From an uncultured Sulfitobacter sp. (GTDB lineage: Bacteria > Pseudomonadota > Alphaproteobacteria > Rhodobacterales > Rhodobacteraceae): a stretch of DNA of 64,000 bases. A model generated the notes under the pieces. The model made no database searches, was not told the DNA's origin, and worked only from the letters and a program-made list of their open reading frames with translations. Made by a program: the position numbers and the translations under genes. The stretch covers positions 434,001 through 498,000 of the forward strand of contig NZ_CANMFS010000001.1 of assembly GCF_947497275.1 (NCBI RefSeq), given 5' to 3'. Shown one piece after another: positions 1 through 9,251 of the stretch (position 1 is the stretch's first letter; each line of letters begins with the position of its first letter).

Positions 1-1
1 G

Positions 2-763
2 TATGGCCTGATCGCCAATCTGCTCTCGGTGCCGCTGATGGGGATTCTGGTGATCCCGGCCGCCGTTGCGGCGGCGGTCCTTGCGCCATTCGGTATGGAA
101 GCCTTCGGACTCTGGGCGATGGGCTTCGGAGTGCGCTGGATTCTCGGCGTGGCGCACACGGTTGCCTCCTGGCCTCTGGCGCGTACCTACGTCATAGCTC
201 CGGATCCTTCCGTACTGCCGTTAATCGCCATCGGATTCCTGTTCGTGCTCTTGTGGCAAGGGCGTTTGCGTTGGACAGGGATCATGGCGATCATCGCCGG
301 TTTCGTGATTTGGGGGCAAACGCAGCGTCCCGATGTACTGATTGCCGACAGTGCCACATTGGTCGGCGTCATGACGCCGCAAGGGCGCGCGCTGAGCAAG
401 GATCGCGCGGCGGGGTTCATCGCACGCAATTGGCTTGAAAATGACGGGGACGGTGGGCCGCAGGAACACGCGGCCACCCGCTGGGCCAACGTGGGCGGCA
501 TCATCCATCTGTCGGGAAAGCGCGCGGCCGCTGCGTTCAACGGCTGCACAGAAGGTCAGATCGTGATCAGCACCGTACCGCTAGAACGGCAGTTGCCGTG
601 TACTCTGCACGATCCCCAAACCCTGCGCTACACCGGTGCGGTCTCCTACCGTTTTGGCCCGACGGGTCCCGCCTTGCTTGAAACAGCGCGCCGAAGGTCG
701 GGGGATCGTTTATGGACGCATTGGCCACCCGATGTCGCGCGACCGATGCGCATCATTCAATAA
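2..763 (+). CDS. comEC: ComEC/Rec2 competence protein, C-terminal part (5' end outside window)
   Basis: This is the last ~250 residues of a ComEC/Rec2-type DNA-uptake channel protein; the frame is already open at the first bases, so the start lies upstream of the window. The visible part opens with hydrophobic segments ([17 protein letters not shown], then a second helix pair), typical of the competence transmembrane domain, and continues into a soluble tail with the motif [16 protein letters not shown] seen in alphaproteobacterial ComEC after the membrane part. In the family the protein conducts single-stranded DNA across the inner membrane. It ends convergently with lexA, overlapping it by 7 bp. 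The family call rests on my memory of homologues; the missing N-terminus limits certainty. Confidence 0.75.
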   Translation, partial: YGLIANLLSVPLMGILVIPAAVAAAVLAPFGMEAFGLWAMGFGVRWILGVAHTVASWPLARTYVIAPDPSVLPLIAIGFLFVLLWQGRLRWTGIMAIIAGFVIWGQTQRPDVLIADSATLVGVMTPQGRALSKDRAAGFIARNWLENDGDGGPQEHAATRWANVGGIIHLSGKRAAAAFNGCTEGQIVISTVPLERQLPCTLHDPQTLRYTGAVSYRFGPTGPALLETARRRSGDRLWTHWPPDVARPMRIIQ

Positions 764-1449
764 GATCGTATCAAGCCGACAAGGCGGCCTTGCACCTTGA
801 CCTGATCGGCTGGAAAGACACGCGTCTCATAGGCCGGATTGGCCGCTTCGAGCGCGATGGACGAACCGCGCCGCTTGAAACGCTTCAGTGTTGCTTCCTG
901 ATCGTCCACAAGGGCGACGACGATATCCCCGTCATCTGCAACAACAGATTCGCGGATCACGACGACATCGCCATCATTGATTCCGGCACCCGTCATCGAA
1001 TCGCCTTGGACCTCCAGCGCATAATGCGCGCCGGCACCCGCCAGCATGGCATTGGGCACAGTAACGCCGTGGGATCGTTGGTTAATCGCCTCGATCGGAA
1101 CACCGGCGGCAATTTTGCCCATCACGGGCAGTTCCGTCGCCTCGATCGTGGTGACTGGCTGCGCGAGGGCAGGGCGGGGCGCGTCGGGCAGATCCCCGTC
1201 GATGACCTGGGGTGTGAAGCCGGTCCCGCCCATGCTGTCGGGCAGCTTGACGACCTCGATCGCGCGCGCACGGTGAGCAAGCCGCCGTATGAACCCCCGC
1301 TCTTCAAGTGCGGTGATCAAGCGGTGGATTCCGGATTTTGACCGCAGATCAAGGGCGACTTTCATTTCATCGAAGCTTGGCGGTACACCGTCCCGCTGCA
1401 CACGCTTGTGGATGAATGCCAGTAGATCGAGTTGCTTTTTGGTCAGCAT
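757..1449 (-). CDS. lexA: LexA SOS-response repressor
   Basis: Transcriptional repressor of the DNA-damage (SOS) regulon; 230 aa, a normal length. An N-terminal winged helix-turn-helix occupies about residues 1-65. The autocleavage bond is expected at Ala115-Gly116 (GKIAAGVP). The S24-type latent protease follows, with catalytic Ser151 (QGDSM) and Lys189 (EATLKRF). It lies downstream of moeA on the same strand with a 64-bp gap that carries its own LexA box, so it is probably autoregulated as well as partly read from the trp/moa/moe transcript. This gene order is recurrent in Rhodobacterales. Confidence 0.97.
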   Translation of the reverse strand: MLTKKQLDLLAFIHKRVQRDGVPPSFDEMKVALDLRSKSGIHRLITALEERGFIRRLAHRARAIEVVKLPDSMGGTGFTPQVIDGDLPDAPRPALAQPVTTIEATELPVMGKIAAGVPIEAINQRSHGVTVPNAMLAGAGAHYALEVQGDSMTGAGINDGDVVVIRESVVADDGDIVVALVDDQEATLKRFKRRGSSIALEAANPAYETRVFPADQVKVQGRLVGLIRSY

Positions 1450-1481
1450 ATCACGTCCCTTGTCCCTGTTTATCTCGTTTT

Positions 1482-1496
1482 GTTCTAGGGATGTTC
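1482..1496 (-). promoter_or_regulatory. LexA (SOS) box upstream of lexA
   Basis: GTTC-TAGGGAT-GTTC on the plus strand (GAAC-N7-GAAC in the direction of lexA) is an exact match to the direct-repeat SOS box known from alphaproteobacteria. It lies 33 bp upstream of the lexA start codon, as expected for autoregulation. Confidence 0.85.
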
Positions 1497-1513
1497 CGTG
1501 TTTGTGTCAACGC

Positions 1514-2686
1514 TTACAGGTCGATTACCTCGACTGGCGTCCCCTTTGCCTGTGCGGGGTGATCTTTAGGCCGCACAAGCAGCACATCGGCGTCTGCAAG
1601 CACGCTCAGAAGCGCGCTGTCTTGCCGATTTGCCGGGCATACCGCGCCTTCGGTGATACGTGCCCGCATGTAATGCTCGCGTGGACCGTTCGGGCCGATA
1701 TCACACCCAAGCGGGACCGTACGACGCGGTGCAGCGCTCTGGCCGAGACCCAGCATGGCGCGGACCATCGGTGCGACGAAAACCGTGCCGCATACCAGTG
1801 CGGACACGGGGTTTCCCGGCAATCCGATCATTGGAGTACCGCTCAAGCGTCCCGCCATCAGCGGTTTGCCGGGGCGCATTGCGACCTTGTAGAAGGATTG
1901 TTCCATGCCCAGTTCAGCCGCGACCGGTGCCACCAGGTCATGATCGCCCACGGACGCGCCGCCGATGGTCACGATGAGGTCGGCTCCCCTTGCCATTCCG
2001 AAACTGCGCCGCAGCGATGCGGCAGTGTCGCGGGCGATGGGCAACATGCGCGCCACAGCACCCAGCGTCTCCAGCTGTGCGGCAAGGCCATAGGTGTTCG
2101 ACGCGATGATCTGGTTTGGGCCGGGCGTCTCGCCGGGTTGCACCAACTCATCCCCGGTGGCCAGAATGGCGACCAGAGGTTTGCGAAACACCGGCACCTC
2201 GGCGATGTTCATCGCGGCGAGCAAGGCGATGTCCGCAGGGCGCAGGCGCCGTGGTGCAGCCATCTGTGCGCCTGCGGAAAAATCGGCACCGGCAGGGCGG
2301 ATATTGTCCTTGCTTTCAAGCTTGTGCCCCAGCGTGATCAGATCGCCGCGTCGGGTCACATCCTCCTGTATGACGACACAATCGGCGCCGGTCGGCACCG
2401 GTGCGCCGGTAAAGATGCGCACGGCCTGACCGGCTTTGAGATCGCCGTCAAAGGCGTGACCCGCAGCCGCTTCGCCCACCACCTTGAACATCGCGTCCGG
2501 CTCGACCTCGGCGCGGCGCAGGGCATATCCATCCATCGAAGAGGCGGCAAAAGGGGGCTGCGTGCGGGCCGCCGATACGGGTCGTGCAAGAACGCGGCCT
2601 GCGGCTGCACGCAGCGGTACGTTTTCCACGTCCATCTCGCGGGTCAGGGTGAACAGCTGATCGAGTGCCTGCGCGACCGTGATCAT
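1514..2686 (-). CDS. moeA: Molybdopterin molybdenumtransferase MoeA
   Basis: Inserts molybdate into adenylylated molybdopterin, the last step of molybdenum cofactor assembly in the cytoplasm. The 390-residue length is usual. Recognisable parts are the N-terminal MoeA linker domain, the MPT-binding fold with [11 protein letters not shown], and [11 protein letters not shown]. The start codon overlaps the moaC stop by 4 bp, so the two are translationally coupled. The window also contains a client enzyme, the SoxC molybdoprotein at 30.5 kb. Confidence 0.95.
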   Translation of the reverse strand: MITVAQALDQLFTLTREMDVENVPLRAAAGRVLARPVSAARTQPPFAASSMDGYALRRAEVEPDAMFKVVGEAAAGHAFDGDLKAGQAVRIFTGAPVPTGADCVVIQEDVTRRGDLITLGHKLESKDNIRPAGADFSAGAQMAAPRRLRPADIALLAAMNIAEVPVFRKPLVAILATGDELVQPGETPGPNQIIASNTYGLAAQLETLGAVARMLPIARDTAASLRRSFGMARGADLIVTIGGASVGDHDLVAPVAAELGMEQSFYKVAMRPGKPLMAGRLSGTPMIGLPGNPVSALVCGTVFVAPMVRAMLGLGQSAAPRRTVPLGCDIGPNGPREHYMRARITEGAVCPANRQDSALLSVLADADVLLVRPKDHPAQAKGTPVEVIDL

Positions 2687-3159
2687 TTTGCCTCGTAACG
2701 GCCTGATTTCCCGCCATCTTTCAGGATCACGCGGGTGCCGCCGATTTCCATGCTCTTATCCACTGCCTTCGTCATATCGTAGACGGTCAACGCGGTGACG
2801 GACGCAGCCGTCAGCGCCTCCATTTCGACACCAGTCTGGCCATTCGTCTTGACGGTCGCAGTGATGCGGATGCCGGGCAGGTCGGTATCGGGTACCAGAT
2901 CGACCGCGACTTTGGTGATCGGCAGCGGATGACACAGCGGGATCAGATCGGCGGTCCGTTTCGTTGCCATGATACCGGCAAGCCGTGCGACGCCCAGTAC
3001 ATCACCCTTTTTCGCGCGGCCTTCGATAATGATTTCAAGTGTTTCGGGCCGCATCTTGATCCAGCTTTCGGCCGTGGCGATACGCGATGTCACCGCCTTG
3101 TCCGAGACGTCAACCATATGCGCGTGGCCCTCGCCATCGAAATGGGTCAGCGCCATCAC
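2683..3159 (-). CDS. moaC: Cyclic pyranopterin monophosphate synthase MoaC
   Basis: Works after MoaA to form cyclic pyranopterin monophosphate in molybdenum cofactor synthesis. It is 158 aa, the family length. Conserved stretches are [15 protein letters not shown], the [10 protein letters not shown] segment and the C-terminal active-site region [20 protein letters not shown] with the following Lys and Asp. It overlaps trpC upstream and moeA downstream by 4 bp each, which places cofactor synthesis inside the tryptophan operon. Confidence 0.96.
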   Translation of the reverse strand: MMALTHFDGEGHAHMVDVSDKAVTSRIATAESWIKMRPETLEIIIEGRAKKGDVLGVARLAGIMATKRTADLIPLCHPLPITKVAVDLVPDTDLPGIRITATVKTNGQTGVEMEALTAASVTALTVYDMTKAVDKSMEIGGTRVILKDGGKSGRYEAK

Positions 3160-3968
3160 CGGCCTCCGGGACGCAGCGGGTCAGCCAGAAGCCTGCGCGT
3201 TGCGGTCTCTACATCCGGCTGCCGCATCAGGCTTTCGCCGATCAAGAAGCAGCGCGTGCCGTAGCGTGCCATCTCCGCCAGATCTTCGGGGCTGTTCAGG
3301 CCGCTTTCACATACCATCAGCCGATCCCCGGGAACCTGTTTTGACAGTTTGCGGGTCACGTCGAGCGACGTCTCGAAGGTATTCAGGTTCCGGTTGTTGA
3401 TCCCGATCATCCGCGATTTCAGCAGCAGGGCGCGTTCAAGCTCCGCCGCATCATGCGTTTCGATCAATGCGTCCATACCGTATCCGGTCGCCGCGTCCTC
3501 AAGCTCGGACGCCTGCGCATCGCTGACCGAGGCCATGATGATCAGAATGCAATCCGCGCCCAGACTGCGCGCCTGAGCGACCTGATAGGGATCGTACATG
3601 AAATCTTTGCGCAAAATCGGCAGATCGCAAGCCTCACGAGCGGCGGTAAGGTATTCGTTCGCGCCCTGAAAACTGGGGGTGTCGGTAAGCACCGACAGGC
3701 AGGTGGCACCGCCGTCGGCGTAGGCTTTTGCCAGGGTAGCCGGGTCGAAATCAGCGCGGATCAAGCCTTTCGATGGGCTGGCCTTTTTGATCTCCGCGAT
3801 CAGTCCATAACCTTCGCGCGAGGCATCGAACAGCGTATCGGCGAAGGGGCGGACCGGGGCGGCGTGCGATGCCGCCGCTTCCACGTCCGACAAAGGCTTC
3901 GCGGCTTTGTCTGCGGTGATTTCCTCAAGTTTATACGCTTTGATTTTCTCTAGAATTGTTTGGGTCAT
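3156..3968 (-). CDS. trpC: Indole-3-glycerol phosphate synthase TrpC
   Basis: Converts CdRP to indole-3-glycerol phosphate in tryptophan synthesis. The start chosen gives 270 aa beginning [13 protein letters not shown]; the open frame extends upstream through ung but that part is out-of-frame shadow. TIM-barrel motifs are visible: IKKASPSKG (catalytic Lys), [18 protein letters not shown] and VCESGLN. Its start overlaps the ung stop in an ATGA, so translation is coupled. Confidence 0.96.
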   Translation of the reverse strand: MTQTILEKIKAYKLEEITADKAAKPLSDVEAAASHAAPVRPFADTLFDASREGYGLIAEIKKASPSKGLIRADFDPATLAKAYADGGATCLSVLTDTPSFQGANEYLTAAREACDLPILRKDFMYDPYQVAQARSLGADCILIIMASVSDAQASELEDAATGYGMDALIETHDAAELERALLLKSRMIGINNRNLNTFETSLDVTRKLSKQVPGDRLMVCESGLNSPEDLAEMARYGTRCFLIGESLMRQPDVETATRRLLADPLRPGGR

Positions 3969-4630
3969 GGTGCCTCCGGATCGCCCCAGTTTATGGACCC
4001 AAGGCCCCGGCTGCGCAACCACGCATTGGTCTGGCTGAAAGGCCTTGAGCCAAGGAAGCCGCGATGCGCGGACAGCGGCGAGGGATGCGCCGTTTCGAGT
4101 TTGAAATTGCCGGCGGGATCGACGTGCCTCGCCGCTTTGTGCGCCGGTGCGCCCCACAACAAATAGGCGCGCGGACGCGGCGCCAGTCGGTCCAGCACCT
4201 GGGCGGTCAATGCTTCCCATCCCAGCCCCGCGTGGCCCTTGGCTGCACCCTGCGGGACGGTGAGAATGGTGTTGAGCAACAACACCCCCTGGTCCGCCCA
4301 ATCATCAAGCTGGGTGCGTGTACGCACCACGCCAAGATCGTTGTACAACTCTTTGAAAATGTTGCCGAGACTGTCGAGTCGTCCGCCGAAGTCCGCGGTG
4401 ATCGAGAACGCCAGCCCGTGCGCCTTGCCGGGCGTGTGGTAGGGGTCCTGGCCGAGGATGACGACACGCACATTGTCGGGATGAACCCGTTCAAGCGCCT
4501 GAAAGACAAGGGGCGCAGGCGGCAGGACGGGGCGCGTCTCCGCGCTCAGCCGCGCCTCGATCGCGGGCAAGGTGTCGATGAAGAAAGGCAGATCGACCCA
4601 GCCGTCCAGTTTCGCCAGATCAAAGCGCAT
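3965..4630 (-). CDS. ung: Uracil-DNA glycosylase
   Basis: Excises uracil from DNA in base-excision repair. 221 aa, family 1. The water-activating motif [17 protein letters not shown] and the DNA-intercalation loop [14 protein letters not shown] are both present. The start at [11 protein letters not shown] shares one base with the trpD stop (TGATG), and the stop overlaps trpC by 4 bp. It is therefore embedded in the trp operon between trpD and trpC, an unusual position for a repair gene, and is presumably co-expressed with tryptophan synthesis. Confidence 0.95.
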   Translation of the reverse strand: MRFDLAKLDGWVDLPFFIDTLPAIEARLSAETRPVLPPAPLVFQALERVHPDNVRVVILGQDPYHTPGKAHGLAFSITADFGGRLDSLGNIFKELYNDLGVVRTRTQLDDWADQGVLLLNTILTVPQGAAKGHAGLGWEALTAQVLDRLAPRPRAYLLWGAPAHKAARHVDPAGNFKLETAHPSPLSAHRGFLGSRPFSQTNAWLRSRGLGSINWGDPEAP

Positions 4631-5649
4631 CAGCCCGCGTTTGTGATGCGGGCGACGGTCCTGATCTTTTCGCGCGCGGCCCCGGAATCGATGCTGGTAC
4701 GCGCCATTTCGGCACCGGCTCTCAGATCGTCCGCCGCGCCCGCTATGACCAGCGCCGCAGCTGAGTTTAGCAACACCGCGTCGCGGTATGCCGAAGGCGC
4801 ACCGTCGAGCAGCGCATTGAACGCGACGGCGTTTTCCTCGGGTGTCCCGCCGATGATGTCCTTGAAGGGATGGACCGGCAGCCCCGCATCCTCCGGGTGG
4901 ATCTCGACGTCGTCGATGGTGCCATCGGCGCGCAGGGCGGCAACCCAGCTGACGCCCGTGATGGTCAGCTCGTCGGTACCGTCCGATCCATGCACCAGCC
5001 ACGCCACCTCTGACCCCAGCGCCTTGAGCGTCTCGGCCATGGGACGGATCAGATCGCGGCGATATGTGCCGGTCAACTGCCGTTTGACCGCGGCGGGATT
5101 GGTCAGCGGACCGAGGATATTAAAGATCGTGCGGGTGCCCAGCTCGGACCGGGTGGGCATCACATGGGCGATGGCAGGGTGGTGCATCGGCGCCATCATA
5201 AAGCCGATCCCGGCCTCGTTGAGCGCCTTTTCCACCACTTTCGGGCCGACCATCGTCTTGAGGCCCATCTGCCCCAACGCGTCCGCAGCACCCGATTTCG
5301 AACTGAGGTTGCGGTTGCCGTGCTTGGCCACGACCACGCCCGCACCGGCCACAACGAACGCGGTTGCGGTCGAGATGTTGAGCGTACCCTTGCCGTCGCC
5401 GCCGGTTCCTACAATGTCCATCGCACCCGCCGGAGCGGTCACCTTGTGGCATTTGGCGCGCATCACGGCGGCGGCGGCTGCGTATTCGTCCACTGTCTCG
5501 CCGCGCGTGCGCAGCGCCATCAGCAGACCACCGATCTGGCTCGGTGTCGCCTCGCCCTCGAACAGGATCTGAAAGGCTTCTTCGGCCTGCGCGCGGGTCA
5601 ACGGGCCGTCGGCGGCGGCGTCGATGAGGGGTTTGAGTTGCTCGCTCAT
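4630..5649 (-). CDS. trpD: Anthranilate phosphoribosyltransferase TrpD
   Basis: Transfers phosphoribose from PRPP to anthranilate. 339 aa, normal size. The PRPP/Mg motif [15 protein letters not shown] and the [18 protein letters not shown] motif are intact. It overlaps the trpG stop by 4 bp upstream and shares one base with the ung start downstream. It is the second gene of the trpG-trpD-ung-trpC-moaC-moeA transcript. Confidence 0.97.
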   Translation of the reverse strand: MSEQLKPLIDAAADGPLTRAQAEEAFQILFEGEATPSQIGGLLMALRTRGETVDEYAAAAAVMRAKCHKVTAPAGAMDIVGTGGDGKGTLNISTATAFVVAGAGVVVAKHGNRNLSSKSGAADALGQMGLKTMVGPKVVEKALNEAGIGFMMAPMHHPAIAHVMPTRSELGTRTIFNILGPLTNPAAVKRQLTGTYRRDLIRPMAETLKALGSEVAWLVHGSDGTDELTITGVSWVAALRADGTIDDVEIHPEDAGLPVHPFKDIIGGTPEENAVAFNALLDGAPSAYRDAVLLNSAAALVIAGAADDLRAGAEMARTSIDSGAAREKIRTVARITNAG

Positions 5650-6227
5650 GCGGGAATCTTCACCTCCTTGAGGAAGTTATCAAGCAGGGCATGGCCGTGC
5701 TCGGACCTTATGGATTCGGGATGGAACTGAACGCCGTGCAACGGCAGATCGCGGTGTTGCAGCCCCATGATGGTGCCGTCATCCAACTCTGCGGTTATCT
5801 CAAGGCACTCAGGCAGGCTTTCACGCTCCACGATCAGCGAATGATAGCGGGTGGCGGAAAACGGGTTCGGCAATCCCTTGAAAAGTCCTTTGTTGGTGTG
5901 ATGCATCACGCCCATCTTACCGTGCACGATGTCGCGCGCACGCACGACCTTGCCGCCGAATGCCTCACCCAGCGTCTGGTGGCCCAAGCAGACCCCCAGC
6001 AGCGGTATGCCGGCATCCGCCGCCGCACGGGTCAGATCCAGGCAGATCCCCGCCTGTGCGGGATCGCAGGGGCCGGGTGACAGGACAATGCCCGAAGGCC
6101 GTTTGGCCATCGCGTCCGCCACGCTCAGCGTATCATTGCGGCAAATTTCCATCCGCGCGCCGAGGGTGCCGAGGTAATGCACGAGATTGTAGGTGAAGCT
6201 GTCGTAGTTATCTATCAGCAGGAGCAT
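5646..6227 (-). CDS. trpG: Anthranilate synthase component II (glutamine amidotransferase) TrpG
   Basis: Glutaminase subunit supplying ammonia to TrpE; a dual role in p-aminobenzoate synthesis (PabA) is possible. 193 aa, class I amidotransferase. The start is [14 protein letters not shown], the nucleophile Cys is in [11 protein letters not shown], and the His-Glu pair is in [14 protein letters not shown]. It is the first gene of its operon, divergent from the YibQ-like gene across 180 bp. Its partner trpE lies 3 kb away on the same strand, separated by two plus-strand genes. Confidence 0.95.
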   Translation of the reverse strand: MLLLIDNYDSFTYNLVHYLGTLGARMEICRNDTLSVADAMAKRPSGIVLSPGPCDPAQAGICLDLTRAAADAGIPLLGVCLGHQTLGEAFGGKVVRARDIVHGKMGVMHHTNKGLFKGLPNPFSATRYHSLIVERESLPECLEITAELDDGTIMGLQHRDLPLHGVQFHPESIRSEHGHALLDNFLKEVKIPA

Positions 6228-6407
6228 GGCGGGAAACTTCTTATTAGGGCTAGAGAAGCGCCGTCCAGACGCGGTATAGGGGGTGCGCGTAGATGTTCAG
6301 GCTTGAGGCAAATCGTCAAGGGGCAGGGGCACGGGCGCAGGGAGCGGGCTGTAAAATTCCGGGCGCATCGGATATTGGGCAAGAAACAGGACAAGGTGGC
6401 ATCGGCT

Positions 6408-7979
6408 ATGGCGCGTGGTGTGTTGAGCGGGATCGGATTGGGTGCAATTTTCAGCATTGGCGTGGCGGGTGCCATTTCGGTGCTCGTCCCGATCGAGCCC
6501 GCGCGCGCGCCCGAGATCGGCAATGCCGGTGACATTGCCGTGGCCGGTGACGGCGCCCCACAACCTGCGGCACGGGTCAGCGGCGCACGGGATACGGCAG
6601 TGCCCACCCGACAGCCGCAGATCACGATGCGCGCACCCTCGGACGCGCCCGTACCCAGCGAACCTCCCGCCGCCGCTCAGGCGCCACAAACTTCTTCGCA
6701 AGCGCCTGACAGCATGATCGCCCCGAGCCCGCAGACTGGCCCGGTAAGCGCGCCGATGCCAGAGCGTGACAATCGCACCACTGAACCCGCTGCGCCGGAA
6801 CCGGTCGATTCCGTCGATCTGCCGCCCGAGATACCCCAACCGCTGGCGCAACCTGAAACCGGGCAGGCGGTCCAGTTGCGGACGCCCCTTCCGTTGCCCG
6901 AAAGCGTGGCCGCAACGCTTGAGGCGGACGCGCCCGTGCTGCCCAATCCGCAGGCGCTTGCACCGATGATCCCCGATGATGCACCCGACGGCACCCTCTC
7001 GCCGGACTCGGCGGCAAATCCGGACGCCGCGCCGTCTGCCGTTGGCCGAAACGACACGCTGCCGGTCGCCGCTGAACCGTCAGTTCCGACTCCGGAATTG
7101 GAGAGCGCGGACGGTGCCGGTGCGGAGACGGAAAGCGCCGCGCAGGCCAGACCGCGCATCTTGCCCGCGCCCGGCACCGGGGCTGCCGTATCATCAGGTC
7201 GCCCGCGCATCGGGACACCGGCCAGCACTCTGGCCACCCAAAACGCGCCGGACATTCCCGAAGAGGCCGTTGCGCAGACCGATCCGGCGATGCAGCAGCC
7301 GATTACCCGCTATGCAGCCGATTTCGATAACCCAGACGACAAACCCCTCATGAGCATCCTGCTGATCGATGACGGCACCGATCTCGACGCGGGCGGCATC
7401 GGACTTCCCGCGCTTGGCAGCTTTCCCTATCCGCTCAGCTTTGCCGTTGACGCCGCGCTGCCGGATGCCCGCGCGCGGATGGACCGCTACCGCGCCGAAG
7501 GGTTCGAAGTGATGGCTATGGTGGATCTGCCGCAGGGTGCGCGCCCGTCCGATGCCGAAGTGTCCCTTGCGGCCACACTTGACGATCTACCGCAGATCGT
7601 GGGCGTGCTGGACGGCACCGGCGAAGGGCTTCAGGGATCGCGCGAAGTGGCCGATCAGGTTACCGCGATCCTCAAAGGCGCGGGGCTTGGCCTTGTCGCA
7701 CAAAGCAAGGGACTGGATTCGATGCCCAAGCTCGCGGTCAAGAATGGCGTTCCCGCCGCCGCCGTGTTCCGGGATTTCGACAGCAATGACCAGGGTGCGC
7801 GGGTCATCCGACGGTTTCTGGATCAGGCCGCCTTCAAGGCGGGGCAGGAGGGCAGTGTGATCATGCAGGGCCGTCTGCGTCCAGAGACCATTGAGGCGTT
7901 GCTGGTGTGGGGGCTGGCGGATCGGGCCAGTACCGTCGCACTCGCCCCGATCTCGGCGACGCTGTTGGCGCGGCAGTAA
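6408..7979 (+). CDS. Divergent polysaccharide deacetylase family protein (YibQ/DUF610-like)
   Basis: 523 aa. One transmembrane or signal-anchor segment lies at about residues 4-26 (GVLSGIGLGAIFSIG). It is followed by roughly 280 residues very rich in Pro, Ala, Ser and Glu, probably a disordered periplasmic stalk, and a C-terminal divergent polysaccharide deacetylase domain from about residue 310 (SILLIDDGTDLDAGG ... VMAMVDLPQGARP ... RDFDSND). The domain is thought to act on cell-wall polysaccharide but the substrate is not settled. The start at 6408 is chosen for its AAGGTGG ribosome site and membrane anchor; an in-frame TTG at 6375 is an alternative. It stands on the opposite strand inside the trp region. 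Confidence 0.8.
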   Translation: MARGVLSGIGLGAIFSIGVAGAISVLVPIEPARAPEIGNAGDIAVAGDGAPQPAARVSGARDTAVPTRQPQITMRAPSDAPVPSEPPAAAQAPQTSSQAPDSMIAPSPQTGPVSAPMPERDNRTTEPAAPEPVDSVDLPPEIPQPLAQPETGQAVQLRTPLPLPESVAATLEADAPVLPNPQALAPMIPDDAPDGTLSPDSAANPDAAPSAVGRNDTLPVAAEPSVPTPELESADGAGAETESAAQARPRILPAPGTGAAVSSGRPRIGTPASTLATQNAPDIPEEAVAQTDPAMQQPITRYAADFDNPDDKPLMSILLIDDGTDLDAGGIGLPALGSFPYPLSFAVDAALPDARARMDRYRAEGFEVMAMVDLPQGARPSDAEVSLAATLDDLPQIVGVLDGTGEGLQGSREVADQVTAILKGAGLGLVAQSKGLDSMPKLAVKNGVPAAAVFRDFDSNDQGARVIRRFLDQAAFKAGQEGSVIMQGRLRPETIEALLVWGLADRASTVALAPISATLLARQ

Positions 7980-8312
7980 CGCTCAACCGCGTCGCGGCAA
8001 AAGATGCGAGCGGAAATCTTGGAGCGGCCCTGTCCGCGCAGGACCGCGACGTCACCGCCCTGCTGGTCGCGCGCGCATTGGCGGAGATAGAAGAGCAGCA
8101 GCAACGCGACCTGCTTCTCTGCGTGTTGGTCGGCGATCAACAGATCAGGCGGGTCATTGCCCCCGATGAGGCTGCAATCGCGGCACGGAGCGATTGGGCG
8201 CTCGACATGTTTGCCCGTGCGGCGCACGGTCGCTGACTTTAAGGGTCAGTAACGGATTGCCGAAAAGGTCAGTAACGGATTGCCGAGTTGCAATGTCTGT
8301 ACTTTTCGTATT
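7980..8312. other. Intergenic stretch with a possible gene remnant
   Basis: About 330 bp between two plus-strand genes. On the plus strand a frame ending at 8236 encodes a helical, Ala/Arg-rich peptide (ALLVARALAEIEEQQQRD, then ARSDWALDMFARAAHG) that overlaps the end of the preceding gene and has no clear start. It looks like the C-terminal tail of a helical protein, possibly a degraded regulator, but I cannot assign a family. The 20-bp direct repeat lies just after it. Confidence 0.3.
8244..8286. repeat. Perfect 20-bp direct repeat, two copies
   Basis: GGTCAGTAACGGATTGCCGA occurs at 8244-8263 and again at 8267-8286, a 23-bp period, i.e. close to two helical turns. It lies about 65-105 bp upstream of the metallo-hydrolase gene, where tandem activator sites or a short duplication are both possible. 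Confidence 0.85.
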
Positions 8313-8329
8313 ATTCAATAGTTTGCATA
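8313..8329 (+). promoter_or_regulatory. Candidate SoxR/SqrR-type operator (variant form)
   Basis: ATTCAATA-GTTT-GCATA, 20 bp before the start of the metallo-hydrolase. The same ATTCAATA-N4-GCATA arrangement occurs before soxB at 28729-28745. The left half fits the ATTC-N8-GAAT consensus I recall for the persulfide sensor SqrR; the right half is degenerate (GCAT for GAAT). The assignment to SoxR is inference. Confidence 0.45.
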
Positions 8330-8348
8330 TGAAGGAATTGGAGGACCT

Positions 8349-9248
8349 ATGACACTTTCCCGAACCAGCCCGTCGCGCGGTGACGGCTCCGCCGAAGTGA
8401 CCGGCTTCTATGACCAGGCGACTGGCAGCGCGCAATATCTAGTCACCGATCCGCAAACGCGTAAGGCGGGCCTGATCGACATCGTGATGCCGTATTCGCC
8501 GGAGACTGCGGGAACGGACCCGGGGCCTGTCGACGACATCCTGCGGTACGCCCAACAGGAGGGTGTCGAGATCGAGTGGATCCTCGACACGCACCCGCAC
8601 GCGGATCACCTGATGGCGTCGTCATACCTCAAAGACCGTCTGGGCAAGCCGAACGCGATAGGGCAGAAAGTCAATGAGATCGCGGAGTTATGGCGAGATT
8701 ATTACAACACACCCGACGCCTTCGATCCAGCGCGTGATTTCGATCATCTGTTCGCCGACGGAGACACGTTCAGCATCGGCAATCTTCCGGTGCGCGTGAT
8801 GCTCTCACCGGGCCATACCCTGGGATCCATCACCTATGTCGTCGGATCGGATGCCGCATTTGTCCACGACACCTTCATGCAACCCGATGCCGGCACCTCG
8901 CGGGCTGATTTTCCGGGTGGATCCGCCCGCGAACTCTATACATCGTTGCAGGCCATTCTGGCGCTGGACGCCGATACGCGACTGTTCATCGGCCACGATT
9001 ACGGCACCGATTTCCGCAACATGCCCGAGTGGGAATCGACCGTGCGGGAACAGCGTCGCCACAACACGCACATCGGCGGCGGTGTCGACGAAGAAAGCTA
9101 TGTGGCGTTGCGCGAGGCGCGTGACGAGACACTCTCGCTTCCCGACAGGATGCTGGAGGTCCTTCAGATGAACCTGCGCGCGGGTCGCCTGCCAGAAGCC
9201 GAGAACGACGGAAACAGCTACCTTAAAATTCCGCTTAACCGGTTCTGA
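8349..9248 (+). CDS. Metallo-beta-lactamase-fold hydrolase, ETHE1/Blh-like persulfide dioxygenase
   Basis: 299 aa, no signal peptide, so probably cytoplasmic. Metal ligands are visible in order: HPHADH (THxHxDH), SPGHTLGS, and HDTFMQPDAGTSRADFPGG, the last typical of persulfide dioxygenases, followed by IGHDYG. The family oxidises glutathione persulfide to sulfite with O2. The start has a good GGAGG ribosome site. It is closely similar in plan to the protein at 37.7 kb, and the operator-like site upstream links it to the sox genes although it lies within the trp region. Substrate is inferred from family only. Confidence 0.85.
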   Translation: MTLSRTSPSRGDGSAEVTGFYDQATGSAQYLVTDPQTRKAGLIDIVMPYSPETAGTDPGPVDDILRYAQQEGVEIEWILDTHPHADHLMASSYLKDRLGKPNAIGQKVNEIAELWRDYYNTPDAFDPARDFDHLFADGDTFSIGNLPVRVMLSPGHTLGSITYVVGSDAAFVHDTFMQPDAGTSRADFPGGSARELYTSLQAILALDADTRLFIGHDYGTDFRNMPEWESTVREQRRHNTHIGGGVDEESYVALREARDETLSLPDRMLEVLQMNLRAGRLPEAENDGNSYLKIPLNRF

Positions 9249-9251
9249 CGC

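Noticed and set aside
1289..2698. 469-codon plus-strand frame opposite moeA
   Set aside because: moeA motifs on the minus strand are complete; this frame is Cys/His/Arg-rich shadow.
7823..8227. 134-codon minus-strand frame over the end of the YibQ-like gene
   Set aside because: It overlaps the conserved end of the deacetylase domain and lacks any recognisable motif.
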